9,145 bases of DNA, from positions 1 through 9,145 of the forward strand of contig DNJC01000013.1 of the NCBI GenBank assembly GCA_003490025.1, read 5' to 3'. Of the stretch, positions 1 through 6,607 are shown one piece after another; the stretch's first letter is position 1; each line of letters begins with the position of its first letter. Made by a program: the position numbers and the translations under genes. The notes below the pieces were generated by a model that ran no database searches, was not told the DNA's origin, and worked only from the letters and a program-made list of their open reading frames with translations. Source of the stretch: Geobacter sp. (GTDB lineage Bacteria; Desulfobacterota; Desulfuromonadia; Geobacterales; Geobacteraceae).

Positions 1-68
1 CCATCATTCCTGCCGCGATCCGCTTTCGCCTTTCAGGCTACGGCGGACAAGCCGCAAGGAAAGAGCAG

Positions 69-629
69 ATGATGTGCCTTCGGTTGGCCCTGTTGCTGGT
101 TTTGTTGATTGCCTCGGCCTTGTCGGCTGCCAATGCCGCATCCCTTGCTTCCGGCCCGCAGCAGGGTGTAAAGGTAGCGGCATATTACGTCGAGATCAGC
201 ATCAGCGGCAAAAGGCTCACGCTCTTCGAGAAGAACGGAAGCGGCGAGCGGGTCCAGGTGGCGGAGTACCCGGTCGGCAGCGCGGTGCGCGGGCTCGACA
301 CCTACCCTCTGGGGCTCGGCAAGGTGACAGCCATACAGTTCAACCCGTGGTGGTACCCGACCCCGTACTCCAGGCAGGTTTTTCGCGGGCGGGGGATCGA
401 GCTTCCCGCGGCTGTCCCGCCGGGACACCCGTTGAACTACATGGGGCCGTTCAAGATCGCCCTGTCGCACAAGACCTGGAAAGGGGCGATCTACAGGATA
501 CATGGCAACAACAACCCCAACCGGGTCGGGCGGCGGGTTACCGGAGGCTGTTTCGTGATGGACAACACCGAGGGGCTGGAGTTGGCGCACAGGATCGGTG
601 TTGGGACAGAGGTGAATATACTGCCGTAG
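69..629 (+). CDS. Exported L,D-transpeptidase (YkuD/ErfK family)
   Basis: The 186-residue product matches the YkuD catalytic domain, whose members form 3-3 peptidoglycan cross-links or attach proteins to the cell wall in the periplasm through a cysteine acyl-enzyme. Residues 1-24 form a signal peptide with a leucine-rich core and an A-N-A cleavage-type end. The domain follows: a strand with ISGKRLTLFE (45-54), the YPVGS strand (67-71), the NPWWYPTP stretch (92-99), a PPGHPLNYMGP loop (117-127), then the active site with IHGN (His145) and TGGC (Cys161). Two positions differ from the usual S/T-H-G-C-hydrophobic-R/N signature: Gly159 stands where His, Asn or Arg is common, and Val163 stands where Arg or Asn is expected. 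ATG at 69 follows AAGGA (56-60) at a spacing of 8; a second in-frame ATG at 72 is equally possible. The four-helix gene starts 41 bases downstream, so co-transcription is likely. Family assignment is secure; the substrate cannot be told. Confidence 0.88.
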   Translation: MMCLRLALLLVLLIASALSAANAASLASGPQQGVKVAAYYVEISISGKRLTLFEKNGSGERVQVAEYPVGSAVRGLDTYPLGLGKVTAIQFNPWWYPTPYSRQVFRGRGIELPAAVPPGHPLNYMGPFKIALSHKTWKGAIYRIHGNNNPNRVGRRVTGGCFVMDNTEGLELAHRIGVGTEVNILP

Positions 630-670
630 GAGAGGGGGCTGGAGTAGGGCGAGCGCTGTGTGGAGGCCAT

Positions 671-1291
671 ATGAACAGGGAAGGCGACCTTATCCTGCCT
701 CACGGGGGCTTTCGGAAGTTGCGCGGTTTTGCGGTGGCGCTGGCGGCCTATGACGGGACCGTGATCTTTTGTGACCGGTTCGTGGACAAGCGGTCCCGGA
801 CCCATGATCAGATGGTGCAGGCCGCTCGCAGCGGCGTGCAGAACATAGCCGAGGGTTCGCTCGCTTCGGGGACGTCCAAGAAGACCGAGTTGAAGCTGAC
901 CAACGTGGCGCGTGCCAGTCTCGGGGAACTCATCAGGGATTACGAGGACTACCTGAGGCAGAACGGCTTGAGCATCTGGGACAAGGATTCCAGGCGAGTA
1001 CGCGCCATGCGCGCGAGGCTCGCAGGGAAACTGAAGCCCGACTCTGACAGGTCGGACAGGTCGGACAGGTCGGACAGGTCGGACAGGTCGGAGTTTTTTG
1101 ACGAACCTTTGCTTTCAGCGCTGTGTGCGCTGCGGAGCACCGGCCCCGAAATCTGCGCCAACATACTGCTCTGTCTGGCGCACCAGGCAAGCTACCTGCT
1201 AAGACGCCAGATCGAGCGCCTGGAGCAAGACTTCATGGACAAAGGCGGCTTCACCGAAAGGCTGTACCAGTACCGCAAGGACCACCGCTGA
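671..1291 (+). CDS. Four-helix-bundle protein (23S rRNA intervening-sequence protein family) with suffix domain
   Basis: This 206-residue protein belongs to the family first seen as the protein encoded in 23S rRNA intervening sequences, here in the longer free-standing form with a C-terminal suffix domain. Residues about 14-115 form the helical core and contain the family hallmark RSGVQNIAEGS (53-63) followed by ELKLTNVARASLGELIRDYEDYL (73-95). Residues 126-140 are five exact Asp-Arg-Ser repeats encoded by a 9-base tandem repeat. The suffix (about 143-206) is helical and ends GGFTERLYQYRKDHR. I chose ATG 671 because GGAGG (662-666) lies 4 bases upstream; an open frame extends back to 74 but only overlaps the transpeptidase gene out of frame. 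The 3' end overlaps the ligase gene antisense by 41 bases. The molecular function of the family is not established. Family call is confident from the IAEG region and overall pattern. Confidence 0.82.
   Translation: MNREGDLILPHGGFRKLRGFAVALAAYDGTVIFCDRFVDKRSRTHDQMVQAARSGVQNIAEGSLASGTSKKTELKLTNVARASLGELIRDYEDYLRQNGLSIWDKDSRRVRAMRARLAGKLKPDSDRSDRSDRSDRSDRSEFFDEPLLSALCALRSTGPEICANILLCLAHQASYLLRRQIERLEQDFMDKGGFTERLYQYRKDHR
1046..1090 (+). repeat. In-frame tandem repeat, 5 x GACAGGTCG
   Basis: Five perfect, contiguous copies of the 9-base unit GACAGGTCG lie in the linker between the core and the suffix domain of the four-helix-bundle gene. Each encodes Asp-Arg-Ser (residues 126-140). The unit is a multiple of three, so copy-number change by slippage would lengthen or shorten a charged linker without breaking the frame. 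The bases just before (GACTCT) and after (GAG) resemble decayed half units. Confidence 0.95.
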
Positions 1292-3260
1292 CAGCTGCTA
1301 CTTCATCATCTCCTGCAATTAAATGAAGGTAATCCTCCTCCGATAGGATCTGAACTCCCTTTGCTTTAGCATCGCTCATTTTTGATGCACCAACGTTTTC
1401 ACCAGTGACAAGAATATTAGTTTTACCAGTAACAGATTTGCCTACCTTAGCACCCAATGCTTTTGCTTCTTTTTCCATGTCGTCACGACTTCCATGAGTC
1501 ATAGAGCCTGTGAAAACAATTTGCTTGCCAGAAATTGGGCTGAGAGGTTTCTCTGTTTGTTCGACAAGCGGCGTACGCTCCAGGTTAAATCCTAAAGCAT
1601 ACAGCTCATCAAAAAGTGGTTTTACGCGTTTTAGACCTTTAATGACTATTGTAGCGGTTTTCTTTGCAAAACCTTCAACACTTACGATTTGCTCTTCGTT
1701 CAAATTGAAGACGTCATTTAGGTGGTAGTGGCTGAGCAGTTTCTCACAGTTTCCAGGACCTAAACGGAATACTCCGAAGGCGGTTAAAAAGCGCCAATCT
1801 TCAATCTTTTCAGCGCGGCTTCTGTTGAGTTGGTCTACTAAATTCTCCGATTGTTTTGGACCAAATCCCATATTTTCAAATTCTTTTGCACCAAGCTTGT
1901 AAATTCCAGGGACGGAACGAATGCCATTCTCATACATCCTTTCGATTGTTGCCGAGCCAAATAAATCCACATGACGGAGCATTTTAAAGAAATGTTCCAT
2001 AGCATTTGCAATTTGTGCAGGACATCCAATATTGTTCGGGCAATAGAGATAATCGCCATCCATAACTACTTCTGAGCCGCAACTAGGGCACTCTTTCGGT
2101 ATTTCGGCTTCGACAGGTGTGATAACAGCACCTATTTTAGGTATAACCTCTCCACTGCGTGTCAATTCAATTATCGCACCTGGTCCTATACCTTTATCAT
2201 GCACCATTTTGTAATGGTGAGCTGTCGCCCGTTGAACAAGGGCCCCGCTCAGACGTGTAGGCTCGACTTTTGCGACAGGATTTACCCGTCCCGAACGAGA
2301 TGTCTGTGGCAATACAGCGATAACCTTAACATGAGCGGCTTCAAGGTTTTCTTTGTAAGCAATTTGCCACGAGTGGTGGTGACGTGTGGCACCCATTCCC
2401 TTTTTCACTTCGTCATCGGTAATTTCAAGGATGACGCCATCCACGTCATATTCTACGGATGACCTAATCTTCAAGATGATCGCATCGAAATCACCTATCA
2501 ATTCCTGCCAAGTTCCAACCCAAACTGGAAGCAACGCAAAAGGGAAAAAAACGGAGGCCTTGTCCCGGATTGCCTTTTCGGCGTGCTCCTCAAGTTCTTT
2601 TTCCTTGATAACGCTTGTTTGAAAGTTTCTAGGGTTTTCGAAATAGGGCTGAAGATTTTCGTCGAAGTAGCGCCTATTAACAACAATCTCGCCGGGCCCG
2701 AGACCACGTTTGCCATCATTTGCAACAGACAATCCCCTATCGAAGACACGCGAAATGTCTGTGCCTCTTCGACCGTCCCCACGGGTGTACAAGTGCTCTC
2801 CATCGTCGTAAGCGGCAAAGCCGTCCAATTTGGGAGTGACTTTAAATTCAAGTGCCTCGAAGTCCTTATTGATCTTCTTAGCCGCTTTCTGAATTCGAAT
2901 CCCCCACTGTTCAATAGTTTTTTTTGTATAGGCTTTTTCCGTGGATAGCATTCGGACAGGTAATTCGACAGTTTTCCCGATAAAAGCCGCCTCTGGCTCC
3001 ACTTTGTCCAGAAAAGGATGATTTGGATTCCGCATCCTGAGCTCAGCAATAAAAGTAAAATCGTATTCTGCATCCGATATAATCTGAAAGCCACCACGAT
3101 ATAGTGCATTGGCTATCTCTAGAAACTCGACTAACTGGTTATCTGTAAGTTCAGTTTCATCTATTTGACGCGCTGCAATCGCGTCGACTTGTTCTTCAGT
3201 GAGAGATCTGAGATCAATTCCTGAGTTTTTTAATATCGCTTTCTGGTCTTCTGTAAACAT
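1251..3260 (-). CDS. ligA: Divergent NAD+-dependent DNA ligase (LigA type), horizontally acquired
   Basis: The 669-residue protein has the full bacterial LigA layout: N-terminal NMN-binding Ia region with SDAEYD (62-67), adenylation domain with KLDG (Lys144, the AMP acceptor), TRGDG (159-163), GEI (Glu191), NPRN (209-212), VDGV (273-276) and WQIAYK (298-303), OB fold (about 310-385), a four-cysteine zinc finger (391, 394, 407, 413), helix-hairpin-helix region (about 430-560) and BRCT domain (about 577-650). It seals nicks in DNA using NAD+. Several positions differ from E. coli LigA in my hand alignment: Thr142 for Glu113, Arg55 for His23, Lys219 for Arg208 and Glu279 for Lys290. Start ATG (3258-3260) follows AGAGGT (3265-3270) at a spacing of 4, with a possible -10 TACAAT at 3279-3284. 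The gene is AT-rich against GC-rich neighbours, and the last 17 or so residues (from about 653) are encoded across the edge of the AT-rich block, so its native stop may be lost. It is probably a second ligase beside a housekeeping LigA elsewhere. Confidence 0.88.
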   Translation of the reverse strand: MFTEDQKAILKNSGIDLRSLTEEQVDAIAARQIDETELTDNQLVEFLEIANALYRGGFQIISDAEYDFTFIAELRMRNPNHPFLDKVEPEAAFIGKTVELPVRMLSTEKAYTKKTIEQWGIRIQKAAKKINKDFEALEFKVTPKLDGFAAYDDGEHLYTRGDGRRGTDISRVFDRGLSVANDGKRGLGPGEIVVNRRYFDENLQPYFENPRNFQTSVIKEKELEEHAEKAIRDKASVFFPFALLPVWVGTWQELIGDFDAIILKIRSSVEYDVDGVILEITDDEVKKGMGATRHHHSWQIAYKENLEAAHVKVIAVLPQTSRSGRVNPVAKVEPTRLSGALVQRATAHHYKMVHDKGIGPGAIIELTRSGEVIPKIGAVITPVEAEIPKECPSCGSEVVMDGDYLYCPNNIGCPAQIANAMEHFFKMLRHVDLFGSATIERMYENGIRSVPGIYKLGAKEFENMGFGPKQSENLVDQLNRSRAEKIEDWRFLTAFGVFRLGPGNCEKLLSHYHLNDVFNLNEEQIVSVEGFAKKTATIVIKGLKRVKPLFDELYALGFNLERTPLVEQTEKPLSPISGKQIVFTGSMTHGSRDDMEKEAKALGAKVGKSVTGKTNILVTGENVGASKMSDAKAKGVQILSEEDYLHLIAGDDEVAAVSGGPCGTGTAFR

Positions 3261-3340
3261 AGATACCTCTAATTATTCATTGTAATTCGGTTGTTAAGAT
3301 TATTACATCCCCGGTAAAACAGTCAGCCGTCTGACCTCTC
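1292..3340. other. AT-rich, probably acquired segment
   Basis: Base composition changes abruptly just after the four-helix stop codon and returns to GC-rich between about 3300 and 3400. Hand counts of single 60-base lines give 24 G+C at 1861-1920 and 37 G+C at 4201-4260. The only gene in the segment is the ligase. I found no integrase, transposase, terminal inverted repeat or convincing target-site duplication at the edges, so the way it arrived is unknown. A short inverted repeat GTCAG-ccgt-CTGAC lies near the right edge (3322-3335). The exact borders are estimates, good to a few tens of bases on the right. Confidence 0.65.
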
Positions 3341-3544
3341 GACTTGGTTCCACGGAATTTAAACGGCAAGGGACTTCTTGTTGTCAGAATCCCTGTGTCC
3401 CCGTAGACGTCTGCACATCATTGAGAGCATCGGCGTGCTGTGGCGCATCTGGGAGAACTTGGCCAGGGGGCGCCCGGAAGATGGTCGCTACGGCGCCACC
3501 GGGGCGAACGATGCTTTATAGCACAGCGCGAAGTGGATTGGAAC
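3261..3544. other. Non-coding stretch with possible 3' gene remnant
   Basis: This is the left part of the 429-base gap between the ligase and the helicase genes. The first 100 or so bases are AT-rich and belong to the ligase upstream region. From about 3390 the sequence is GC-rich, and one plus-strand frame stays open from 3363 to a TAG at 3519-3521. From 3411 it reads LHIIESIGVLWRIWENLARG and onward for 16 more residues, with G or C at most third codon positions, as in a real Geobacter-type gene. There is no ATG and no plausible start with a ribosome-binding site. It may be the tail of a gene cut off when the AT-rich block arrived. I do not recognise the protein, and chance openness in GC-rich DNA is a real alternative. 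Confidence 0.3.
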
Positions 3545-3559
3545 TGGCACGGATATAGC
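3545..3559 (+). promoter_or_regulatory. Sigma-54 (-24/-12) promoter upstream of rep
   Basis: TGGCACGGATATAGC matches the consensus TGGCACGNNNNTTGC at every fixed position but one (A for T in the -12 block), with the GG and GC pairs at exactly the required distance. Transcription would start near 3571, about 120 bases before the rep start codon. Sigma-54 promoters need an ATP-driven enhancer-binding activator; I could not identify its site. Based on sequence match only. Confidence 0.55.
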
Positions 3560-3597
3560 GCCTTGCTTTGGCCCTTCCATTCTGGTAACTATGTTGG

Positions 3598-3627
3598 GCC
3601 GCACCTTCCAGGTGGCGGCTCTTTTTT
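3598..3627 (+). terminator. Intrinsic terminator or attenuator in the rep leader
   Basis: GCCGCACC (3598-3605) pairs with GGTGGCGGC (3611-3619), giving 8 base pairs with one bulged G and a 5-base loop. It is followed directly by TCTTTTTT (3620-3627), the classic form of a Rho-independent terminator on the plus strand. It sits after the predicted sigma-54 start near 3571 and 62 bases before rep. It could end a short RNA of about 57 bases, attenuate rep transcription, or finish a decayed upstream gene. Confidence 0.7.
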
Positions 3628-3678
3628 CGCCCCGGCTGCAGTGCTCTTCGCCGCATCCCTGCGGAAAAGCAAGCTTTC

Positions 3679-3684
3679 AAGAGG
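3679..3684 (+). promoter_or_regulatory. Ribosome-binding site fixing the rep start
   Basis: AAGAGG lies 5 bases before ATG 3690. It decides between this start and an in-frame ATG at 3591, which lies just before the terminator hairpin and would add 33 residues without resemblance to helicases. The protein from 3690 begins MLDLSRLNPEQLAAV, where Rep and UvrD proteins normally begin. Confidence 0.8.
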
Positions 3685-3689
3685 TTTTC

Positions 3690-5726
3690 ATGCTCGACCT
3701 GTCACGTCTAAACCCCGAACAGCTGGCCGCTGTAAAACATATCGAGGGACCCCTCCTGGTCTTGGCCGGAGCGGGTTCCGGCAAGACCGGCGTCATCACC
3801 TACCGGATCGCCCACCTGATCCTGAACAAGCAGGTCCCGCCCGACAGCGTCCTCGCCGTCACCTTCACCAACAAGGCGGCCAAGGAGATGAAGGAGCGCG
3901 TGGAGCACCTGGTCGGCCGCAAGAACTGCAAGGGGATCGTCCTCTCCACCTTCCATTCCCTCGGCGTCCGCGTCCTCAAGAGGGACATCGAACGGCTGGG
4001 GTACAAGAAGAACTTCTCCATATACTCCACGGCCGACCAGGTGGGACTGGTGCGCCAGATCGTGCGCGAGGTCAACACCGACAGCAAGAAGTACGACGCC
4101 GAGAGCATCATCTGGCGCATCTCGGGCGCGAAGAACAAGCTGATTCCCCCGACCCAGTTCACCCCGAACCCGACCGACGACGTCGACATGATGGCCGCCC
4201 TGGTCTACCCGCGCTACCAGTCGGCGCTGAAGGCGTTCAACGCCATCGACTTCGACGACATCATCATGCTGACCGCGGAACTCCTGCAAAAGCACCCGCC
4301 GGTGCTGAAACACTGGCAGGAGCGCTTCAGGTACATCATGGTGGACGAGTACCAGGACACGAACTCCTCGCAGTATCTCCTGGTCAACCTGCTCGCCGCC
4401 GGCTGCGGCAACCTCTGCGTGGTGGGGGACGACGACCAGTCCATCTACGGCTGGCGCGGCGCCGATGTCGGGAACATCCTCGACTTCGAGAAGGATCACA
4501 AGGGATGCCGGACCATCAAGCTGGAGCAGAACTATCGCTCCACCGGGCACATCCTGGAAGCGGCGAACAGCGTGATCGGCAACAACAAGGTACGCAAGGA
4601 GAAGCGGCTCTGGACCGCCGCCGGGACCGGCCCGCTCATCGACCTCTGCATCGTGCAGGACGACGAGGAGGAGGCGACCACGGTCGTGGAGCGGATCCAG
4701 CTCGAGCGCTACAAGCGCGACGCCCCCTACAGCGAGTTCGCCATCCTGTACCGCACCAACGCCCAGAGCCGCGCCTTCGAGGAGCAGCTCCGCTTCGAGG
4801 ACATCCCCTACGTCCTGGTCGGCGGCACGCAGTTCTTCGAGCGCAAAGAGGTCAAGGACTCCCTTTCCTACCTGAAGGTGATCGCCAACCCCCTGGACGA
4901 GGTGGCGCTGCTTCGCATCGTCAACTTCCCCAAGCGCGGCATCGGCGACGGCACCGTGATCCGGATCAACCAGTGGTCCCTGGAGACGGAGTGCCCGCTC
5001 TTCGAGGCGTTCGCGCGGGTGGGAGAGATAGAGGGGATCACCGACGCCATCAGGGAGAAGGTGCTCGCGTTCCACCGGACGCTTCTGGACGCCGCCGCGG
5101 CTTTCAAGGCGGAAGGGGGGCTTGCCGAAAAGGGGAAGGCGCTCTTCGAAAAGCTCCGCATCGAGGAGGAGATCTTCCGGACCATAGACGACCCCAAGGC
5201 CGCCCGCAGGAAGGTCGAGAACGTCGAGCAGATCATCAACTCCATGGCGGCCTACGAGGAGCGGGTGCCGCAGGCGACGCTGGGAGGCTTCATCGAGAAG
5301 GTGTCGCTCATGGACGAGGATCGCTTCTCCGGCAAGGACAAGAAGGACCACGGCAAGGACGCGGTGACGCTCATGTCGCTGCACTCCAGCAAGGGGCTGG
5401 AATTCCCGTTCGTGTTCCTGGTCGGGATGGAGGACGAGATCCTGCCGCACAAGCGGGCGATCTACGAGGACGACACCATCGACGAGGAGCGGCGCCTTTG
5501 CTACGTCGGCATCACCCGGGCGCGGCAGCAGCTGGTCATGACGCGGACCCTGTACCGGAAGAAGTACGGCAAGCTGGAGGAGCGGATGCCGTCGCGTTTC
5601 CTGGAGGAGATCCCGGGGACGGTCCTGAACGTGCGGCAAAGCGGAGTGGTGAAGGAAGTGACCCCGGAGGAGGCGGAGAAGAGCGCCGAGGGTTTCTTCG
5701 CCAGGATGAAGGCGATGATGGAGTAG
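3690..5726 (+). CDS. rep: Superfamily 1A 3'-5' DNA helicase, Rep-like (UvrD/PcrA/Rep family)
   Basis: The 678-residue protein carries all the SF1A helicase motifs in order: Q motif LNPEQ (7-11), Walker A AGAGSGKT (26-33), motif Ia FTNKAAKEMKERV, Walker B DEYQDT (219-224), motif III GDDDQSIYGWRG (246-257), motif IV LEQNYRST, motif V HSSKGLEF (565-572) and motif VI CYVGITRAR (604-612). It moves 3' to 5' on single-stranded DNA using ATP and unwinds duplex, clearing proteins ahead of forks or acting in repair. Several stretches fit E. coli Rep better than UvrD: GRKNCKGIVLSTFHSLG after motif Ia, RIVNFPKRGIG in the 2B region, KVENVEQ, and the final KAMME. Length is close to Rep (about 670). The orphan position behind a possible sigma-54 promoter and terminator suggests its own regulation. 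Base composition is typical of the host. Family certainty is very high; the choice of Rep over UvrD/PcrA is a good inference. Confidence 0.93.
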   Translation: MLDLSRLNPEQLAAVKHIEGPLLVLAGAGSGKTGVITYRIAHLILNKQVPPDSVLAVTFTNKAAKEMKERVEHLVGRKNCKGIVLSTFHSLGVRVLKRDIERLGYKKNFSIYSTADQVGLVRQIVREVNTDSKKYDAESIIWRISGAKNKLIPPTQFTPNPTDDVDMMAALVYPRYQSALKAFNAIDFDDIIMLTAELLQKHPPVLKHWQERFRYIMVDEYQDTNSSQYLLVNLLAAGCGNLCVVGDDDQSIYGWRGADVGNILDFEKDHKGCRTIKLEQNYRSTGHILEAANSVIGNNKVRKEKRLWTAAGTGPLIDLCIVQDDEEEATTVVERIQLERYKRDAPYSEFAILYRTNAQSRAFEEQLRFEDIPYVLVGGTQFFERKEVKDSLSYLKVIANPLDEVALLRIVNFPKRGIGDGTVIRINQWSLETECPLFEAFARVGEIEGITDAIREKVLAFHRTLLDAAAAFKAEGGLAEKGKALFEKLRIEEEIFRTIDDPKAARRKVENVEQIINSMAAYEERVPQATLGGFIEKVSLMDEDRFSGKDKKDHGKDAVTLMSLHSSKGLEFPFVFLVGMEDEILPHKRAIYEDDTIDEERRLCYVGITRARQQLVMTRTLYRKKYGKLEERMPSRFLEEIPGTVLNVRQSGVVKEVTPEEAEKSAEGFFARMKAMME

Positions 5727-5731
5727 GGGGA

Positions 5732-5754
5732 CCCCCTCCGGCAAGGGGAGGGGG
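5732..5754. terminator. GC-rich hairpin between convergent rep and peroxiredoxin genes
   Basis: CCCCCTCC (5732-5739) pairs perfectly with GGAGGGGG (5747-5754) around a 7-base loop, 6 bases after the rep stop. There is no T run on either strand, so it is not a classic intrinsic terminator. Its position between two converging genes suggests a shared transcription end or mRNA-protecting structure. Confidence 0.45.
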
Positions 5755-5783
5755 ATCCGAGGTGGTGACGGGGAGCTGTGCCT

Positions 5784-6413
5784 CTACGGTTTGCCCAGGG
5801 TCTTCTGGCCCGGCTTCCACCCGAGCGGGCAGAGGGAGCCGGTCTGCAGCGCCTCAAGCACGCGCAGCGTCTCCTCGATGCTTCTCCCGACATCGAGGTT
5901 GTGCACCACCTGGTACTGGAGCACCCCCTGCGGGTCGATGATGTAGAGCGCGCGCAGGGCCACCCCTTCCTTCTCGTCCAGGCAGCCGTACTTGATGGCG
6001 GCCTCCTTCTTCAGGTCCGAAAGAAGCGGATAGCGCACGACGCCGAGGTCGCCGCTCTTGATCCAGGCAAGGTGCGAGAACTTGCTGTCAGTCGAGGCGC
6101 CGAGAACGACGCTGTTCAGCTTCTCGAACTCCGGCAGCGCGTCGTTGAACCCCCTGATCTCGGTGGGGCAGACGAAGGTGAAATCCATCGGGTAGAAAAA
6201 GAGCACCACCCACTTGCCGCGGTACTCTTCCAGCGTTATGTGCCGGAACTCTTTTCCGGCCGTGGTCCCGACCACCGCGTCGAGTGAGAACGCCGGAGCC
6301 GGTTCCCCCACCTTCGCCACCTGCTGCTGCGCCGCGGCGGCTGCCAGGGGGAGGGGGGTGGTGAAAACGGATAGTGCCAGTGCGGCAAACAGTGTCATGG
6401 TGGATATCTTCAT
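5784..6413 (-). CDS. Exported typical 2-Cys peroxiredoxin (AhpC/Prx1 type)
   Basis: The 209-residue protein reduces hydrogen peroxide and organic peroxides by a thiol mechanism. Residues 1-28 form a signal peptide with a hydrophobic core and an Ala-rich end (AAAAA before QQQ), so it acts in the periplasm, unlike cytoplasmic AhpC. The peroxidatic site is P75-M-D-F-T79-F-V-C82, matching PxxxTxxC. The resolving cysteine is Cys195 in LCPLGWKPG, in the place of the usual VCPxxW. Arg154 in the ALRALYIID strand fits the conserved active-site Arg. A third cysteine (144) is extra. The GGLG motif of over-oxidation-sensitive enzymes reads GDLG (121-124), and the protein ends soon after Cys195 without a YF tail, suggesting resistance to hyperoxidation. 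No reductase gene is adjacent. AGGAG (6420-6424) lies 6 bases before ATG. It is convergent with rep and divergent from ppiB. Confidence 0.9.
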   Translation of the reverse strand: MKISTMTLFAALALSVFTTPLPLAAAAAQQQVAKVGEPAPAFSLDAVVGTTAGKEFRHITLEEYRGKWVVLFFYPMDFTFVCPTEIRGFNDALPEFEKLNSVVLGASTDSKFSHLAWIKSGDLGVVRYPLLSDLKKEAAIKYGCLDEKEGVALRALYIIDPQGVLQYQVVHNLDVGRSIEETLRVLEALQTGSLCPLGWKPGQKTLGKP

Positions 6414-6482
6414 CGATCGCTCCTGTGACCTCCGTGCTTGAGGTGCTGTTTCTGTATCTGCTACAATGCCAAGAGTGGCTAC

Positions 6483-6510
6483 ATGATACCTTCAAGCCAT
6501 GGCGCGTCAA
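6483..6510 (-). promoter_or_regulatory. Sigma-70-type promoter for the peroxiredoxin gene
   Basis: Read on the minus strand, TTGACG (6505-6510) and TATCAT (6483-6488) are separated by 16 bases. The start point would be near 6476, giving a leader of about 60 bases. I could not find an equally good promoter facing ppiB in this divergent region. Confidence 0.5.
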
Positions 6511-6607
6511 CTCTGTGAGGAAAAACTTTTCACTTAAAACTTTGTGTGATATTGAAGAAGGATATTGCTGAGGTGACAAAATCCAAAACAAAAGGAGCAA
6601 TACGGAA

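Noticed and set aside
74..670. N-terminal extension of the four-helix-bundle frame back to 74
   Set aside because: It overlaps the whole transpeptidase gene in another frame and looks like shifted-frame protein; a strong ribosome-binding site precedes ATG 671.
1046..1090. CRISPR-like array
   Set aside because: Units are 9 bases, contiguous without spacers, and in frame within a coding gene.
3591..3689. Earlier in-frame start for rep
   Set aside because: The ATG immediately precedes the terminator hairpin and U tract, and the extra 33 residues have no helicase counterpart.
1251..5726. Ligase and helicase as a two-gene repair or defence system
   Set aside because: They are divergent, separated by 429 bases with separate signals, and differ greatly in base composition; adjacency is better explained by insertion of the ligase block.
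3708..5744. 678-codon open frame on the minus strand opposite the helicase gene
   Set aside because: It mirrors the GC-rich codon pattern of rep, has repetitive low-complexity Leu/Val/Gly/Asp composition, and shows no domain. The plus frame has every SF1A helicase motif.
3440..5941. 833-codon plus-strand open frame overlapping rep in another frame
   Set aside because: Its product is Arg/Gly/Ala/Pro-rich, as expected for a shifted reading of a GC-rich gene, with no recognisable domain.
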